DNA of 64,000 nucleotides from SABI01 sp963678555 (GTDB lineage Bacteria > Spirochaetota > Spirochaetia > Sphaerochaetales > Sphaerochaetaceae): assembly GCA_963678555.2 (NCBI GenBank), contig CAXXJA010000001.1, forward strand, positions 372,001 to 436,000, read 5' to 3'. Shown one piece after another: positions 34,515 to 42,780 of the stretch. Positions within the stretch are counted from its first letter, which is position 1. Every line of letters begins with the position of its first letter. Made by a program: the position numbers and the translations under genes. The notes below the pieces were generated by a model, which saw only the letters and a program-made list of their open reading frames with translations, was not told the origin of the DNA and did no database searches.

Positions 34515-34845
34515 TGGCCAGTTCCCTGCGTATATGACGGTAATCAAAACTTCCGAACCGGGAGTGAAGATGAACCACCAGAGCCAGTGAGAAGCTTGTC
34601 ACACAGACCCCGATGACGATAGCCGTGAGCATGAGAGCCTGAACGACCGGATCCACCATCTGCTGCGGTGGTTCCGTAGTGAAGGGAGAACGGGTCCCCA
34701 GAGCGGCCCCCTGCGTGATGAACAGCAGAACGATCGCGGAGTTCAGGATATTCAATGCGAAGACCTTCTTCATCAGCGAGTGGTTGAATATCAGGGCATG
34801 AAGGCTGATGATGAACAGTATCAGCAGAAGCAGACGCGATATCAT
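34504..34845 (-). CDS. mnhC: Mrp/Mbh antiporter subunit C (NuoK-like)
   Basis: A 113-residue NuoK homologue with three membrane helices, including LNILNSAIVLLFI and the DPVVQALMLTAIVIGVCVTSF helix typical of MrpC. Start overlaps the upstream gene as ATGA, with AAAGGAGG ahead of it. Confidence 0.9.
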   Translation of the reverse strand: MISRLLLLILFIISLHALIFNHSLMKKVFALNILNSAIVLLFITQGAALGTRSPFTTEPPQQMVDPVVQALMLTAIVIGVCVTSFSLALVVHLHSRFGSFDYRHIRRELANDR

Positions 34846-35573
34846 AGGATCCTCCTTTCAATCATTGAGATACACATCAGCGAGATGCCGGCTCCCACCT
34901 TCAGTCCGATGAAGGTGTTCAGAGCAATGATGTAGAACTCTTTTGTCTGAAACGGGTTGGCAAGAAGCTCTCCGGTAAGGAAGAGCGGGACGACGGCGGC
35001 AAGAAGAAATAGTAGGAAGGCACCGGCTTCGATGAGATGGAGAGTCGTTCTCTGCAGATGTGACTCCTCCCTCCTGTGAGGATTACCAAGGACGAAGAAG
35101 ATAATGCCGCTTGCGATGATCGCACCCCCCTGAAAACCTCCGCCGGGTGAGAGGTGACCGTGCATCACGACGTAGAACCCGAACAGGAGGATAATAGGTC
35201 CGATCTTTCCTGTCACGACCTCGAGAAGGTGTGTCCTCAGCCGGTGATGGGCCCTCTTCTCCTCTTCGAGGGAGAAGTTGAGGGATACAGGGGTTCTCAC
35301 GTCCTCGCTCGTCCGCTTCAACAGGGACACCACGCTCATCGTCCCCGACAGAGCGATCAGCAGGACGATCGTCTCGCCGAGGGTATCGAACGCACGATAG
35401 CCTAGGTAGATGGCACTTACGATATTCTCAGCTCCGGTCTCTCTCTTTGCCTCACCGGCAAGGATGTCTCTCGCTGAGGCAGGCCAGGGTTCATCCGACA
35501 GGAATATCGGCAGGAGAAGGAGAAACAGTGCAAGAGAGACAAGGACCCGGGCAGTAGTCGTCCATCTCCTCAT
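34842..35573 (-). CDS. mnhB: Fused MbhE-like (MrpA C-terminal) and MrpB subunit
   Basis: 243 residues. The N-terminal part (about 1-95) has NIVSAIYLGYRAFDTLGET, a hallmark of the C-terminal domain of MrpA, equal to MbhE of archaeal hydrogenase complexes. After a charged linker (about 100-125) comes MrpB with GPIILLFGFYVVMHGHLSPGGGFQGG. So two subunits that are separate in Mbh are fused here. Start at 35573 overlaps the previous stop as ATGA. Confidence 0.88.
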   Translation of the reverse strand: MRRWTTTARVLVSLALFLLLLPIFLSDEPWPASARDILAGEAKRETGAENIVSAIYLGYRAFDTLGETIVLLIALSGTMSVVSLLKRTSEDVRTPVSLNFSLEEEKRAHHRLRTHLLEVVTGKIGPIILLFGFYVVMHGHLSPGGGFQGGAIIASGIIFFVLGNPHRREESHLQRTTLHLIEAGAFLLFLLAAVVPLFLTGELLANPFQTKEFYIIALNTFIGLKVGAGISLMCISMIERRIL

Positions 35574-35800
35574 CTGTCGTCCCTCCCCGTATGCCGGATC
35601 GCCCACACGAAGATGATCGTTGTCAGCCCGGCCCCTACCGCCGCCTCTGTGATGGCGACATCCGGTGCATGGTACAGGAGAAAGATGACGGCGCTGAACA
35701 GACTGAAGGCGCCGAGGGCGATGATCCCGCTCAGCAGATCCCTGGACAGGAGGGCAAACGATGCGAGAGCTATCAGCATGATCAGCAGCACTGTTTCCAT
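35570..35800 (-). CDS. MbhD-like small subunit (MrpA internal segment, DUF4040)
   Basis: A 76-residue protein with about three hydrophobic helices. It ends with the ITEAAVGAGLTTIIF segment found in MrpA just before its MbhE-like part and in MbhD. In Mrp proper this is part of the large MrpA; here it is a separate gene, as in Mbh. Eight nt after mnhG. Confidence 0.85.
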   Translation of the reverse strand: METVLLIMLIALASFALLSRDLLSGIIALGAFSLFSAVIFLLYHAPDVAITEAAVGAGLTTIIFVWAIRHTGRDDR

Positions 35801-35808
35801 ACCTTCTC

Positions 35809-36099
35809 CTACCCTGTAGAGTCAGACTGCCAGAGCAACCGGGTGACGATATAGGTCGCTGTCGGCGAACTGATCATAAAGAACGCGATGATCACTGCTA
35901 TGCGGGCTATGAACCCTACTGACGGGGATAGAAAGATCAGTCCAATGAACAGCGACAGCACCGAGGTGGTCGCGGTCAGTGCTCCGAACTGAACCCGGCT
36001 GTAGGCATCCTTTTTCAGAAAGAGGCCTGCTATGCCGGCTACTCCGAACACGGTAGCTGCTGTGAAGGCGAGCAGTGCGATGATCTCAGGTATGTTCAT
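35809..36099 (-). CDS. mnhG: Mrp/Mbh antiporter subunit G
   Basis: A 96-residue MnhG/PhaG family membrane protein with three helices and the conserved DAYSRVQFGALTA and PTATYIVTRL motifs. Overlaps mnhF by 14 nt. Confidence 0.9.
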   Translation of the reverse strand: MNIPEIIALLAFTAATVFGVAGIAGLFLKKDAYSRVQFGALTATTSVLSLFIGLIFLSPSVGFIARIAVIIAFFMISSPTATYIVTRLLWQSDSTG

Positions 36100-36403
36100 G
36101 CGTACTCCTTTCAGACAGGTCGGCCTTCTTCTCCTTCGGTCTCATGAGTGACCGCGGCAGGAATCGGGCGATCGCCAGCAGTCCGAGGAACCCGAAGATG
36201 TCATATACGAGCGCCACATCAAGATAGATGATCCGCTCCTCGGAAACCGCCGTGAGTACGAGAAACCCCAGAGTGACGGAAGAAAGGATCATGAGCGCGA
36301 TGAGACGGTCGGCACCGGTAGGTCCGATGAGAATCTTCACAGCCGAAGCGACTGCAAAGAAGAGGAACAGGAACTGTGCCCAGATAAGAAGCATCTCAGT
36401 CAA
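36086..36403 (-). CDS. mnhF: Mrp/Mbh antiporter subunit F
   Basis: A 105-residue MnhF family protein with three helices and the GPTGADRLIALMI and YLDVALVYDIFGFLG motifs. Starts with an ATGA overlap with mnhE. The cytoplasmic tail after residue 85 is highly charged. Confidence 0.9.
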   Translation of the reverse strand: MTEMLLIWAQFLFLFFAVASAVKILIGPTGADRLIALMILSSVTLGFLVLTAVSEERIIYLDVALVYDIFGFLGLLAIARFLPRSLMRPKEKKADLSERSTHEHT

Positions 36404-36912
36404 CTGAACATCCTCCCGAGCAGACGCTCCATCTTCCCTGTGATCTTCTTCCCTGCCTCCTTTGAGTGGGTCGTGTCGCAGGTCAGCCAGTGGACCGTGA
36501 GATGGTCGTCGTTGAGATCAAGGCAGATCGTTCCGGGGGTCAGCGTTATGGAGAGGGCAAGAGCTGTCCGCGCGATATCGCTTCTCAGGTGCGTCCTGAA
36601 GTGAACGATCCTCGGATTTTCGGTTCCTTTCAGGAGGGTCAGGAGTACCAGCGTACTCGAGTGGTACAGAGCAACAGGTAGATAGAGCATGTACAACACG
36701 AGATACAGGGGATTGGGAAGGATGAAGCCCAGTGCTGCCTGATGAGACGGGATGAATACTCTGAAGGAGATGATCGCTATCAGAAGAGAACCGGCAGCCC
36801 CTACTGCAACAGAAGGTCCTGTCCACTTCCAGGTGAACACGATCCAGATCAGAAACAGGAAGATCCAGGTGATGAAGATCCTGATGCCGTTCCACAATCG
36901 TGATGCTTTCAT
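36400..36912 (-). CDS. mnhE: Mrp/Mbh antiporter subunit E
   Basis: A 170-residue MnhE family protein. Two or three helices in the first 100 residues are followed by the conserved soluble part LSITLTPGTICLDL and LTVHWLTC. The start at 36912 (MKASR) has GAGG 4 nt upstream and lies 1 nt after the EIIA stop. First antiporter gene of the set E-F-G-(D)-(E/B)-C-D. Confidence 0.9.
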   Translation of the reverse strand: MKASRLWNGIRIFITWIFLFLIWIVFTWKWTGPSVAVGAAGSLLIAIISFRVFIPSHQAALGFILPNPLYLVLYMLYLPVALYHSSTLVLLTLLKGTENPRIVHFRTHLRSDIARTALALSITLTPGTICLDLNDDHLTVHWLTCDTTHSKEAGKKITGKMERLLGRMFS

Positions 36913-36913
36913 G

Positions 36914-37372
36914 TCACCTCGCTTTGGGACAGAGCGTCTCAACGAACTGTCCCGGCTCACTGCAGGTGATAAGTCGTGAGCGGATCTGTTCATCATGAAC
37001 CAGCCGTGCGATGGTGGATAGAAGGCGAAGGTGGAGAGGAGCGTGCCGTTCCGGACCGATGATCAGAAACACAAGCGAGGTGTCACCCTCAACCGTCTGG
37101 GAAAACGAGACGCTCTGACTCAGATTCGCGGCGACGATGTAGGTGTCGGTGAGTATATCGATATGGGCGTGAGGAATGGAACAGTCGAAGCCGAGACAGG
37201 TGGGGACCATCTGTTCCCGTCTGAGCACTTCACTTTCGATCAGCTGGGCACAATCAAGATGATTCAGGTCACTGATCTTCTCACTGAGCAGATGAATCAC
37301 CTCCTCCTTATTCAACGCGGGAAGCGCTATGGAAACAGCTTCGCTTGTCAGTTTCGAACAGAGTATGTTCAT
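36914..37372 (-). CDS. PTS EIIA-type (fructose/Ntr class) regulatory protein
   Basis: A 152-residue EIIA-2 domain protein. The phosphorylatable His lies in GFDCSIPHAHID, matching the family signature, so it can probably accept phosphate from HPr or NPr. No permease or EIIB follows, so a regulatory role like PtsN (which controls K+ transport in E. coli) is likely. Start at 37372 has GGAGG 6 nt upstream and lies 1 nt after the PII-like stop; a start at 37417 would overlap that gene. Its place before a cation antiporter suggests control of ion transport (inference). Confidence 0.87.
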   Translation of the reverse strand: MNILCSKLTSEAVSIALPALNKEEVIHLLSEKISDLNHLDCAQLIESEVLRREQMVPTCLGFDCSIPHAHIDILTDTYIVAANLSQSVSFSQTVEGDTSLVFLIIGPERHAPLHLRLLSTIARLVHDEQIRSRLITCSEPGQFVETLCPKAR

Positions 37373-37373
37373 C

Positions 37374-37721
37374 TCATTCCTCCATACCGTCATCGATAAG
37401 ACCGCTTGCCCAGTCAATTTCGAGAGAAAACATGATTCCCGTACCGGGGTCGCTGAGGTTGCCGATGACCGGTTCTATGAGCTGCCGGACCCGGTCTATC
37501 ACCTCCTGACCTTTCACGACAGAAAGGATCGTCTTGTTGTAGGGTTTGTTACCTTTCATGAAGTCCTTGAATCCTGCGAAGATGGGTATCTCATAGGTGA
37601 GGAACCGGCCCATTCCCTCCGAGTCAAGGATGGTCGCCCCGGTGACACCGGCTTCAACGTAGGCTTCCATCACTTCTTCGAGGAACTCTTCATCGTTGAG
37701 AACGAAGACGAATAGCTTCAC
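37374..37721 (-). CDS. PII-like signalling protein
   Basis: 115 residues with the ferredoxin-like beta-alpha-beta pattern of the PII superfamily: FVFVLNDEEFLEEVMEAYVEAGVTGATIL, a T-loop-like region (about 40-62, with ...GFKDFMKGNKP) and SVVKGQEVIDRVRQLIEPVIG. The classical uridylylation Tyr signature of GlnB/GlnK is not seen. Such PII-like proteins often bind nucleotides and sit beside transporters they control. It is the first gene of the antiporter operon. Confidence 0.78.
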   Translation of the reverse strand: MKLFVFVLNDEEFLEEVMEAYVEAGVTGATILDSEGMGRFLTYEIPIFAGFKDFMKGNKPYNKTILSVVKGQEVIDRVRQLIEPVIGNLSDPGTGIMFSLEIDWASGLIDDGMEE

Positions 37722-37845
37722 GATCTCATGCCTCCCCTTGGTGATGACTCATACTAGCATGTGTTTTTGCATTGTCACAAGAAGAAAATCCCCTCCGAAA
37801 GAGCATGTTGTGATACACTTCTAATGGATGAATGAGGTGACCAGC

Positions 37846-38322
37846 ATGTCAGTATTGATCATATATGAGTCGAAAGGCGGGTACACCAGGGAGTGTGCAC
37901 TCTCTCTGGAGAAGTATCTTGCAGGCAAAGGCCGGGCTGTACAGGTGAAGGCCGCAGGAAAGGAGAATCTGGCCGGGTATGACCGCATCGTCATCGGCTC
38001 CGCCGTCTATGCGGGACGGACACCGGGTGCTATCCGCAGGTTCGTGAAGAGGAACCGGGAGGACCTGCTTCAGCGCCCTCTGTCTCTGTTTATATGCGGA
38101 ACTGCCGAGGAGTACAAGGATACCTATTATGAGAAGAACTACCCCGAACAGATTCTGAGTCATGCGGACCACAGAGGATGGTTCGGAGGACATATCATTC
38201 TTGAGGAACATCGCGGTATCAAGAGGATGATCCTTTCAAGTATCCTCAAGGGGGAGAATGAGCTGCACCGGGAACGGAAGGATGCTATCGAGCCGTTCGC
38301 CAGAGCTCTCCAGGATTCCTGA
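37846..38322 (+). CDS. Flavodoxin-domain protein (HemG-like)
   Basis: A 158-residue flavodoxin-fold protein: phosphate loop ESKGGYTRECA near residue 9, GSAVYAGRTPGAIRRFVKRN and LFICGTAEEY, similar to the menaquinone-dependent protoporphyrinogen oxidase/flavodoxin_5 group. No heme genes are nearby, so a general FMN redox role is as likely. Start at 37846 has GAGGTG 6 nt upstream; an in-frame start at 37828 is less well placed. Divergent from the antiporter operon, convergent with mutM. Confidence 0.83.
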   Translation: MSVLIIYESKGGYTRECALSLEKYLAGKGRAVQVKAAGKENLAGYDRIVIGSAVYAGRTPGAIRRFVKRNREDLLQRPLSLFICGTAEEYKDTYYEKNYPEQILSHADHRGWFGGHIILEEHRGIKRMILSSILKGENELHRERKDAIEPFARALQDS

Positions 38323-38339
38323 CCCTCCGGGTTCCGATA

Positions 38340-39155
38340 TCAGCTGAGGCGCTGGCAGGAGGGACAGTAGTGCGTCCCTCTCTGTGCGACTCGGATCTTC
38401 TCGATGACCGAAGAGCACCGCTCGCATCGTTGCGTGTCCCGATCAAAGACCTTCAGGTAGGGATAGTACCCTCCTCTCACTCCTCCCGCGTGGTAGTTCG
38501 ACTCCCCGTCGCCCAGACTCGTTCCTCCTGATGCGATGCTGGCTGTCAGTATCCTTCTCATCTGGTCGTACAGGGTGTACAGCGAGGAGATAGGCACCTG
38601 ACAGGCTCGTTTCAGAGGGTGTATCCCGGCAGCCCACAGAATTTCATCCACATAGATATTCCCCAGTCCGCTGATGATGCTCTGATTGAGAAGCACCGGC
38701 TTGATTGCCTGCTGTTTCTTTTCGAGAAGGGAGGCCAGTGTCTCCTTCGAAAGGTTCGGGCTGAGAGCATCGATACCGAGTCTGTCGCTGATGAGTGAAT
38801 CATCGTCCGTCAGAATGATCGTGCCGAACCGTCTCGGGTCATGGAAGGCGAGCTGCATGCCGTCAGCCAGGAAGATCACCCGGTCATGGATGTCTGCGGG
38901 TTCACCTCTTTCCCTGAGGGTAAAGGATCCGCTCATGCTGAAATGCACGACAAGGGTCCTTCCGTCATCCAGATGGATGAACAGTTTCTTCCCTTTCCTG
39001 GTGATCGAGGAGAAGGCCGTTCCCTCTAATCCCTGTGCGCTCTCATTCCTGAACGAGCGTTCATGCTGCACCAGAAGGGTTTCCACCTTCCGTGTCATGA
39101 ACCCGCTGCTGCTGAGAAACCTTCTGATCGATTCGACTTCCGGCAGTTCAGGCAC
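38340..39155 (-). CDS. mutM: Formamidopyrimidine-DNA glycosylase
   Basis: A 271-residue Fpg/MutM that removes 8-oxoguanine and FaPy lesions. I start at the GTG at 39155, because the mature enzyme must begin PELPEVE with Pro as catalytic nucleophile and Glu3 next; a longer frame to 39203 would prevent this. The H2TH region (ISGLGNIYVDEILWAAGIHP), the SNYHAGG-type loop and a C-terminal zinc finger (C-x2-C...C-x2-C: CERC and CPSC) are present. All catalytic parts are intact. Confidence 0.94.
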   Translation of the reverse strand: MPELPEVESIRRFLSSSGFMTRKVETLLVQHERSFRNESAQGLEGTAFSSITRKGKKLFIHLDDGRTLVVHFSMSGSFTLRERGEPADIHDRVIFLADGMQLAFHDPRRFGTIILTDDDSLISDRLGIDALSPNLSKETLASLLEKKQQAIKPVLLNQSIISGLGNIYVDEILWAAGIHPLKRACQVPISSLYTLYDQMRRILTASIASGGTSLGDGESNYHAGGVRGGYYPYLKVFDRDTQRCERCSSVIEKIRVAQRGTHYCPSCQRLS

Positions 39156-39173
39156 TGTGTACCCCCTTGAAGA

Positions 39174-39209
39174 CAAAAGAGAAAAAGGCTGTTGCCGAAG
39201 CAACAGCCT
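39174..39209 (-). terminator. Rho-independent terminator of pckG
   Basis: On the minus strand a perfect 10-bp stem (AGGCTGTTGC / GCAACAGCCT, 39186-39209) with a 4-nt loop is followed by TTTTTCTCTTTT. It separates pckG from mutM. Confidence 0.9.
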
Positions 39210-39229
39210 GAATCGTGTAATGTGTTCTG

Positions 39230-41125
39230 TTACGCTTTGAATGCGCCGGGAAGAATTTCGTCGCCGAATTCGTCGCGAGCCTTTGCAATCTTCGCGATCG
39301 CAGCATCCCAGTAATCATAGATCTCCTGAGGAGTGTTCTTGTCCATCTTGGTGTAGAAGGCCTTGGTCCTCTCAAGCTTCTCGATCCACTTGGTACAGCG
39401 GAAGGTGAAGAGGTAGGAGTAGTCTTCTTCAGTGAAGTCCTCACCAAGATGCTTCTTGAAGAGGTCCTTCAGGTCTGCATACAGGGGGATCTTTCCGGTC
39501 GGTGTATCATAGGCATCGTAGGTGCCGTGAATCCTTCCTTCCGCCCAGTGAAGCCATACTTTCTTTGCAAGCTTGCTGGTCATGAAGTTGCCGTCTTTGC
39601 CTCTCATGAAGTAGTTGTTGCTGAATACCTTCGGGGTATCTTTCACACCTTCGCCGAAAGCGATGTTGTTCATGGTGTATTTGCCGAGAGGATAGGAAAC
39701 GAAGTCCATGTTGGCCATCGGAGAAGGAGTTCTCACACCTTCAGCGCCGAGGGTTGCACTGGTCGTTTCTGATTCAAGGGTTGCAGCCTTAAGAAGAATA
39801 CCGTCCTTCCAGTTGGGGGACTCTTCCACAGGGACGGTCGTATCGCTGTCACGGCCACCGTAGAGAATACCTTCGATCTTCACACCTTCCTTAGCCTCGA
39901 AACCTTCCTTGTCGATGTTGTCAAGGTAGTCAAGTCTCATGGTGTAGCGTGAGTTACCGTGTGCGATGGGAATTACATTCCCTGCAGCGTCCTTGTCACC
40001 CTTCTTCCATTCACCGGCGTGGTTGCGGCCTTCATCGGGAGTCTCGACACCCATACCAACCCAGTAAGGCTTGTCGTCCTTGCCCTTGAGCACGTTGGAG
40101 AAGATAACTTCCTGATTTTTCAGCAGGTTTTCGTAGATGACGGGGTCATCCTTCTCGTTGACATCCTTGATGATACCGAACATACCGAACTCGACGTTTA
40201 CAGCACGGAACTCACCGTTGATGTTTCTGAAATAGGCGATGTCGTCACCGACGATCTGCTCACCGGGAATCATGGCAGTGGAGGTCTTGCCGCAGGCAGA
40301 GGGGTAGGCACCTGCAAAGTAGGTCTTGTTCTTGTTGTCATCAAGAGAAGCCATGATGAACATGTGCTCACAGAGCCAGCCTTCCTTGCCGCTCTTGCTG
40401 ATAGCAAGGCGCATAGAGTGCTTCTTGAGTCCGACAGAGTTACCTGCATACTGTGCATTCATCGAGTACACGATGTTGTTCTGAGTATCCATGTAGATTC
40501 TTCTCTTGTCGAGGTTGACCGAACAGCCATTCTCATCAAGCGGACCTGCCGAGTGGATAAAGCGGAAGAAGTCGTCCTTCTCCTCTTCCTTCATTGTCAG
40601 GAAGTGGCTGTAGGCTGATCTGTACAGGATCTGCTCTGAGTGAGCAACGTACCAGCTGTCAGTAAACTGAATACAGGGGATAGTGAAGGGGCTCTGAGTC
40701 GGTCCTTCCGAGAAGAAGAGAACAACAGTATCTTTGCCTTCCATGTTGTTCTTTGCGATACTCATGATCTCAGCGTGGCCTTCTTCGTACTCGACAGAGT
40801 TCAGGGAAGACATCTCTTCGAGATTTTCCTTGTACACAAGGTACCGGGTGTTTTTCTTGTCGCGAGCCTGATCGCCGTAACCGTCCCAGTGGATGGTCTG
40901 CTTCGAGTTCGCAAGGGGATGCTCCTCACCTTTAGCGAGAGCCTGTTCTCTGACATACTGGATGTCCTCTTCGCTGTCGGTACAGACAAAAATCGACTTT
41001 GGGTTACAGTGTTCTGCAAAAGAACCTACGAATTCAATAACCTTCTGATTCTTTAAAGCGTCGATCTTGTTGAGGCTTTCCTCGCTCATCTTGCTTTGTA
41101 GAACTTTTCTGTAGTCTGTTGCCAT
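39230..41125 (-). CDS. pckG: Phosphoenolpyruvate carboxykinase (GTP)
   Basis: A 631-residue GTP-dependent PEPCK interconverting oxaloacetate and PEP. It has the kinase-1 loop GAYPSACGKTSTAM, the kinase-2-like VGDDIAYF and the YFMRGKDG region. Length fits the GTP type (about 600-620), not the ATP type. Start at 41125 (MATDY) has AAGGAG 5 nt upstream; the frame reaches 41200 but that part has no SD. In anaerobic spirochaetes it probably works in PEP carboxylation for fermentation or in anaplerosis. Single gene with its own promoter and terminator. Confidence 0.94.
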   Translation of the reverse strand: MATDYRKVLQSKMSEESLNKIDALKNQKVIEFVGSFAEHCNPKSIFVCTDSEEDIQYVREQALAKGEEHPLANSKQTIHWDGYGDQARDKKNTRYLVYKENLEEMSSLNSVEYEEGHAEIMSIAKNNMEGKDTVVLFFSEGPTQSPFTIPCIQFTDSWYVAHSEQILYRSAYSHFLTMKEEEKDDFFRFIHSAGPLDENGCSVNLDKRRIYMDTQNNIVYSMNAQYAGNSVGLKKHSMRLAISKSGKEGWLCEHMFIMASLDDNKNKTYFAGAYPSACGKTSTAMIPGEQIVGDDIAYFRNINGEFRAVNVEFGMFGIIKDVNEKDDPVIYENLLKNQEVIFSNVLKGKDDKPYWVGMGVETPDEGRNHAGEWKKGDKDAAGNVIPIAHGNSRYTMRLDYLDNIDKEGFEAKEGVKIEGILYGGRDSDTTVPVEESPNWKDGILLKAATLESETTSATLGAEGVRTPSPMANMDFVSYPLGKYTMNNIAFGEGVKDTPKVFSNNYFMRGKDGNFMTSKLAKKVWLHWAEGRIHGTYDAYDTPTGKIPLYADLKDLFKKHLGEDFTEEDYSYLFTFRCTKWIEKLERTKAFYTKMDKNTPQEIYDYWDAAIAKIAKARDEFGDEILPGAFKA

Positions 41126-41146
41126 ACTATCTCCTTGTAATGCAAT

Positions 41147-41176
41147 TTTATAGAATGTTCGCGCCCATGATAGTAA
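41147..41176 (-). promoter_or_regulatory. Probable promoter of pckG
   Basis: On the minus strand TATAAA (41147-41152) lies about 22 nt before the ATG, preceded about 18 nt upstream by a weak TTACTA -35. The -10 box is clear; the -35 is poor. Confidence 0.45.
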
Positions 41177-42124
41177 AAAAAATGATTTATGGCTACCCAT
41201 CTCGTATCGATAGTTGTATAATTATGAACTTTTTTCCGAGGCTGTTGTGCTGTTTCTGTGTTTCCTGCTCCTGGACAGTATGCTGTAACACGGAATTGCA
41301 TAGAAAAATCCATAGTATTCGGGTTCTCCTGTCTCGATGTTTGCGGGTATCGTGTCCGCCTGGGATTGCCTGATCGTATGGCCCCACCGTGGACTGGAAC
41401 GTCTCCATGGGTCGTACAAACGTAGGATGAGCAAAAAAATACTCGAAAACAACAAATAATTACCCGTATCAGTACTGAGTTGTATGACATAGATAGGATA
41501 GACAGGCTGTAGATTCCTGTACGAGTCCTGTCAGATGGATGAGGTGTCAGCTCTGATGGTACAGCAGGACAGTATCCTAAGTGAGCAATTATATTTCTAG
41601 AAATAAGATAAAAGGTGCTCAGTTATGACTCTTCTATCAGGGACACCCGAATGTCTGATGTGACAAGGGTGTTGACCTGACATGTGTGCAGACTGAGAAG
41701 AACAGCTGATACTTCTTACATCCCCCTGAGTGTGCCGACCGGTGAGATGTCGGGGCCTGGTTCGAGGGTAGAGATGTGTCAGTGAAGGAGGGTATCTTCG
41801 GTGTAGCGGTAGAAGGTGGAAGAAGACGTAAGAAGTGTAAAAAATTGCTAAAAAATATCAAAAAATTCCTCATGCTGAGTGAGTTTCTTGTGACAGAGAG
41901 TGTAATAAGATGCAGTAGGCTATTCTTGAAAACGCTGCTGATGCCTCAAGTCTGTTACCGGTTGTGTGTATGAGCGTTTGATTTCCCAAGCCGTCAAGTT
42001 TTAACTAAATAAGAAGATAGCAGCGACATGTACGTATGCTGTATGTAACTGCACCCGGCGTGAGCTTGTGACAGGTACGAAGAACTGACATGTGTGCAAG
42101 GGTATCTGGTATCGGCAGGTACTC
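41177..42124. other. About 950 bp with no recognisable gene
   Basis: No frame here encodes anything recognisable; the longest predicted peptides look like noise (Arg/Ser/Leu-rich, no SD). It is AT-rich in places. It holds a perfect 14-bp palindrome TATTTCTAGAAATA (41592-41605) inside a larger GAGCA...TGCTC inverted pair, and a 14-nt direct repeat CTGACATGTGTGCA at 41677-41690 and 42085-42098. It may be decayed DNA or hold an unrecognised small RNA. Confidence 0.5.
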
Positions 42125-42667
42125 TCAGGGTCGAAGTGCATTGCGCACCTTCGAAAGGTTGCGCTCATCAGGGGAACCCTTCACGTAGGTACGGACCTCT
42201 CCCTCACGGTCGAGTACCACAAGAGTCGGTTCGAATGAGAAGGGAATACCTGCATCCTCAATGTACGATTTCATATCCTTGAGGAACAGGACCGCGATAT
42301 TGCTGTCTGGAACAGCTCCTCTGTAGCTGTCTCTCATCCCGTCCCTGACAATGCCCTTGAGAAAGAAGGGGAGTCCTTCAATGACCGGCAGATGGTAGAT
42401 CTTCGCTGAAGGAGGTACAGAGGGATCGGAGGAAAGCCTATCCTGCCATGCAAGCATCGTCTCAACCTGAGCCTCTCCTGACTCTCTTGAATCTCCAAGT
42501 ATGAAGGCAAGGATGAGCGGAGCCGAACCGGTCAGGTCTTCGGGAATTTCGATCGTCTTCCCTCTGGCATCCTTTGTCTCAACCGATTCGAAGGATGCAC
42601 CTGCTAGGGGGGACAGTATCAGCAGAAGGATGACAAGCAGGGTGGTACCAGTAGATGTACTGCGCAT
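42125..42667 (-). CDS. Exported thioredoxin-fold-like protein without CxxC
   Basis: A 180-residue protein with a signal peptide (about 1-25, ending LAGAS). The mature part looks like a thioredoxin/peroxiredoxin-like fold: PLILAFILGDSRESGE strand-helix, then PTLVVLDREGEVRTYVKG near the C-terminus. It has no cysteine in the mature part, so it cannot be a thiol oxidoreductase. Function unknown; a structural or binding role is possible. I start at 42667; the ATG at 42688 would add seven residues. Confidence 0.68.
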   Translation of the reverse strand: MRSTSTGTTLLVILLLILSPLAGASFESVETKDARGKTIEIPEDLTGSAPLILAFILGDSRESGEAQVETMLAWQDRLSSDPSVPPSAKIYHLPVIEGLPFFLKGIVRDGMRDSYRGAVPDSNIAVLFLKDMKSYIEDAGIPFSFEPTLVVLDREGEVRTYVKGSPDERNLSKVRNALRP

Positions 42668-42780
42668 AGTGTCGTGTTCTCCTATCACTCGTTCTTATTA
42701 TGCTTGGCAGGAAGTATACCAGATTGGAGTTCACGATGCCTATACCCGTTCACTGTTCTTGAGCCATCCAGACACGCGTT

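Noticed and set aside
37765..37780. Rex box in the antiporter promoter region
   Set aside because: Only one half site (TTGTGA) is present, with no matching TCACAA at the right distance.
41637..41973. Short open frames in the gene-poor 41-42 kb stretch
   Set aside because: No SD, low-complexity translation and no recognisable motif.
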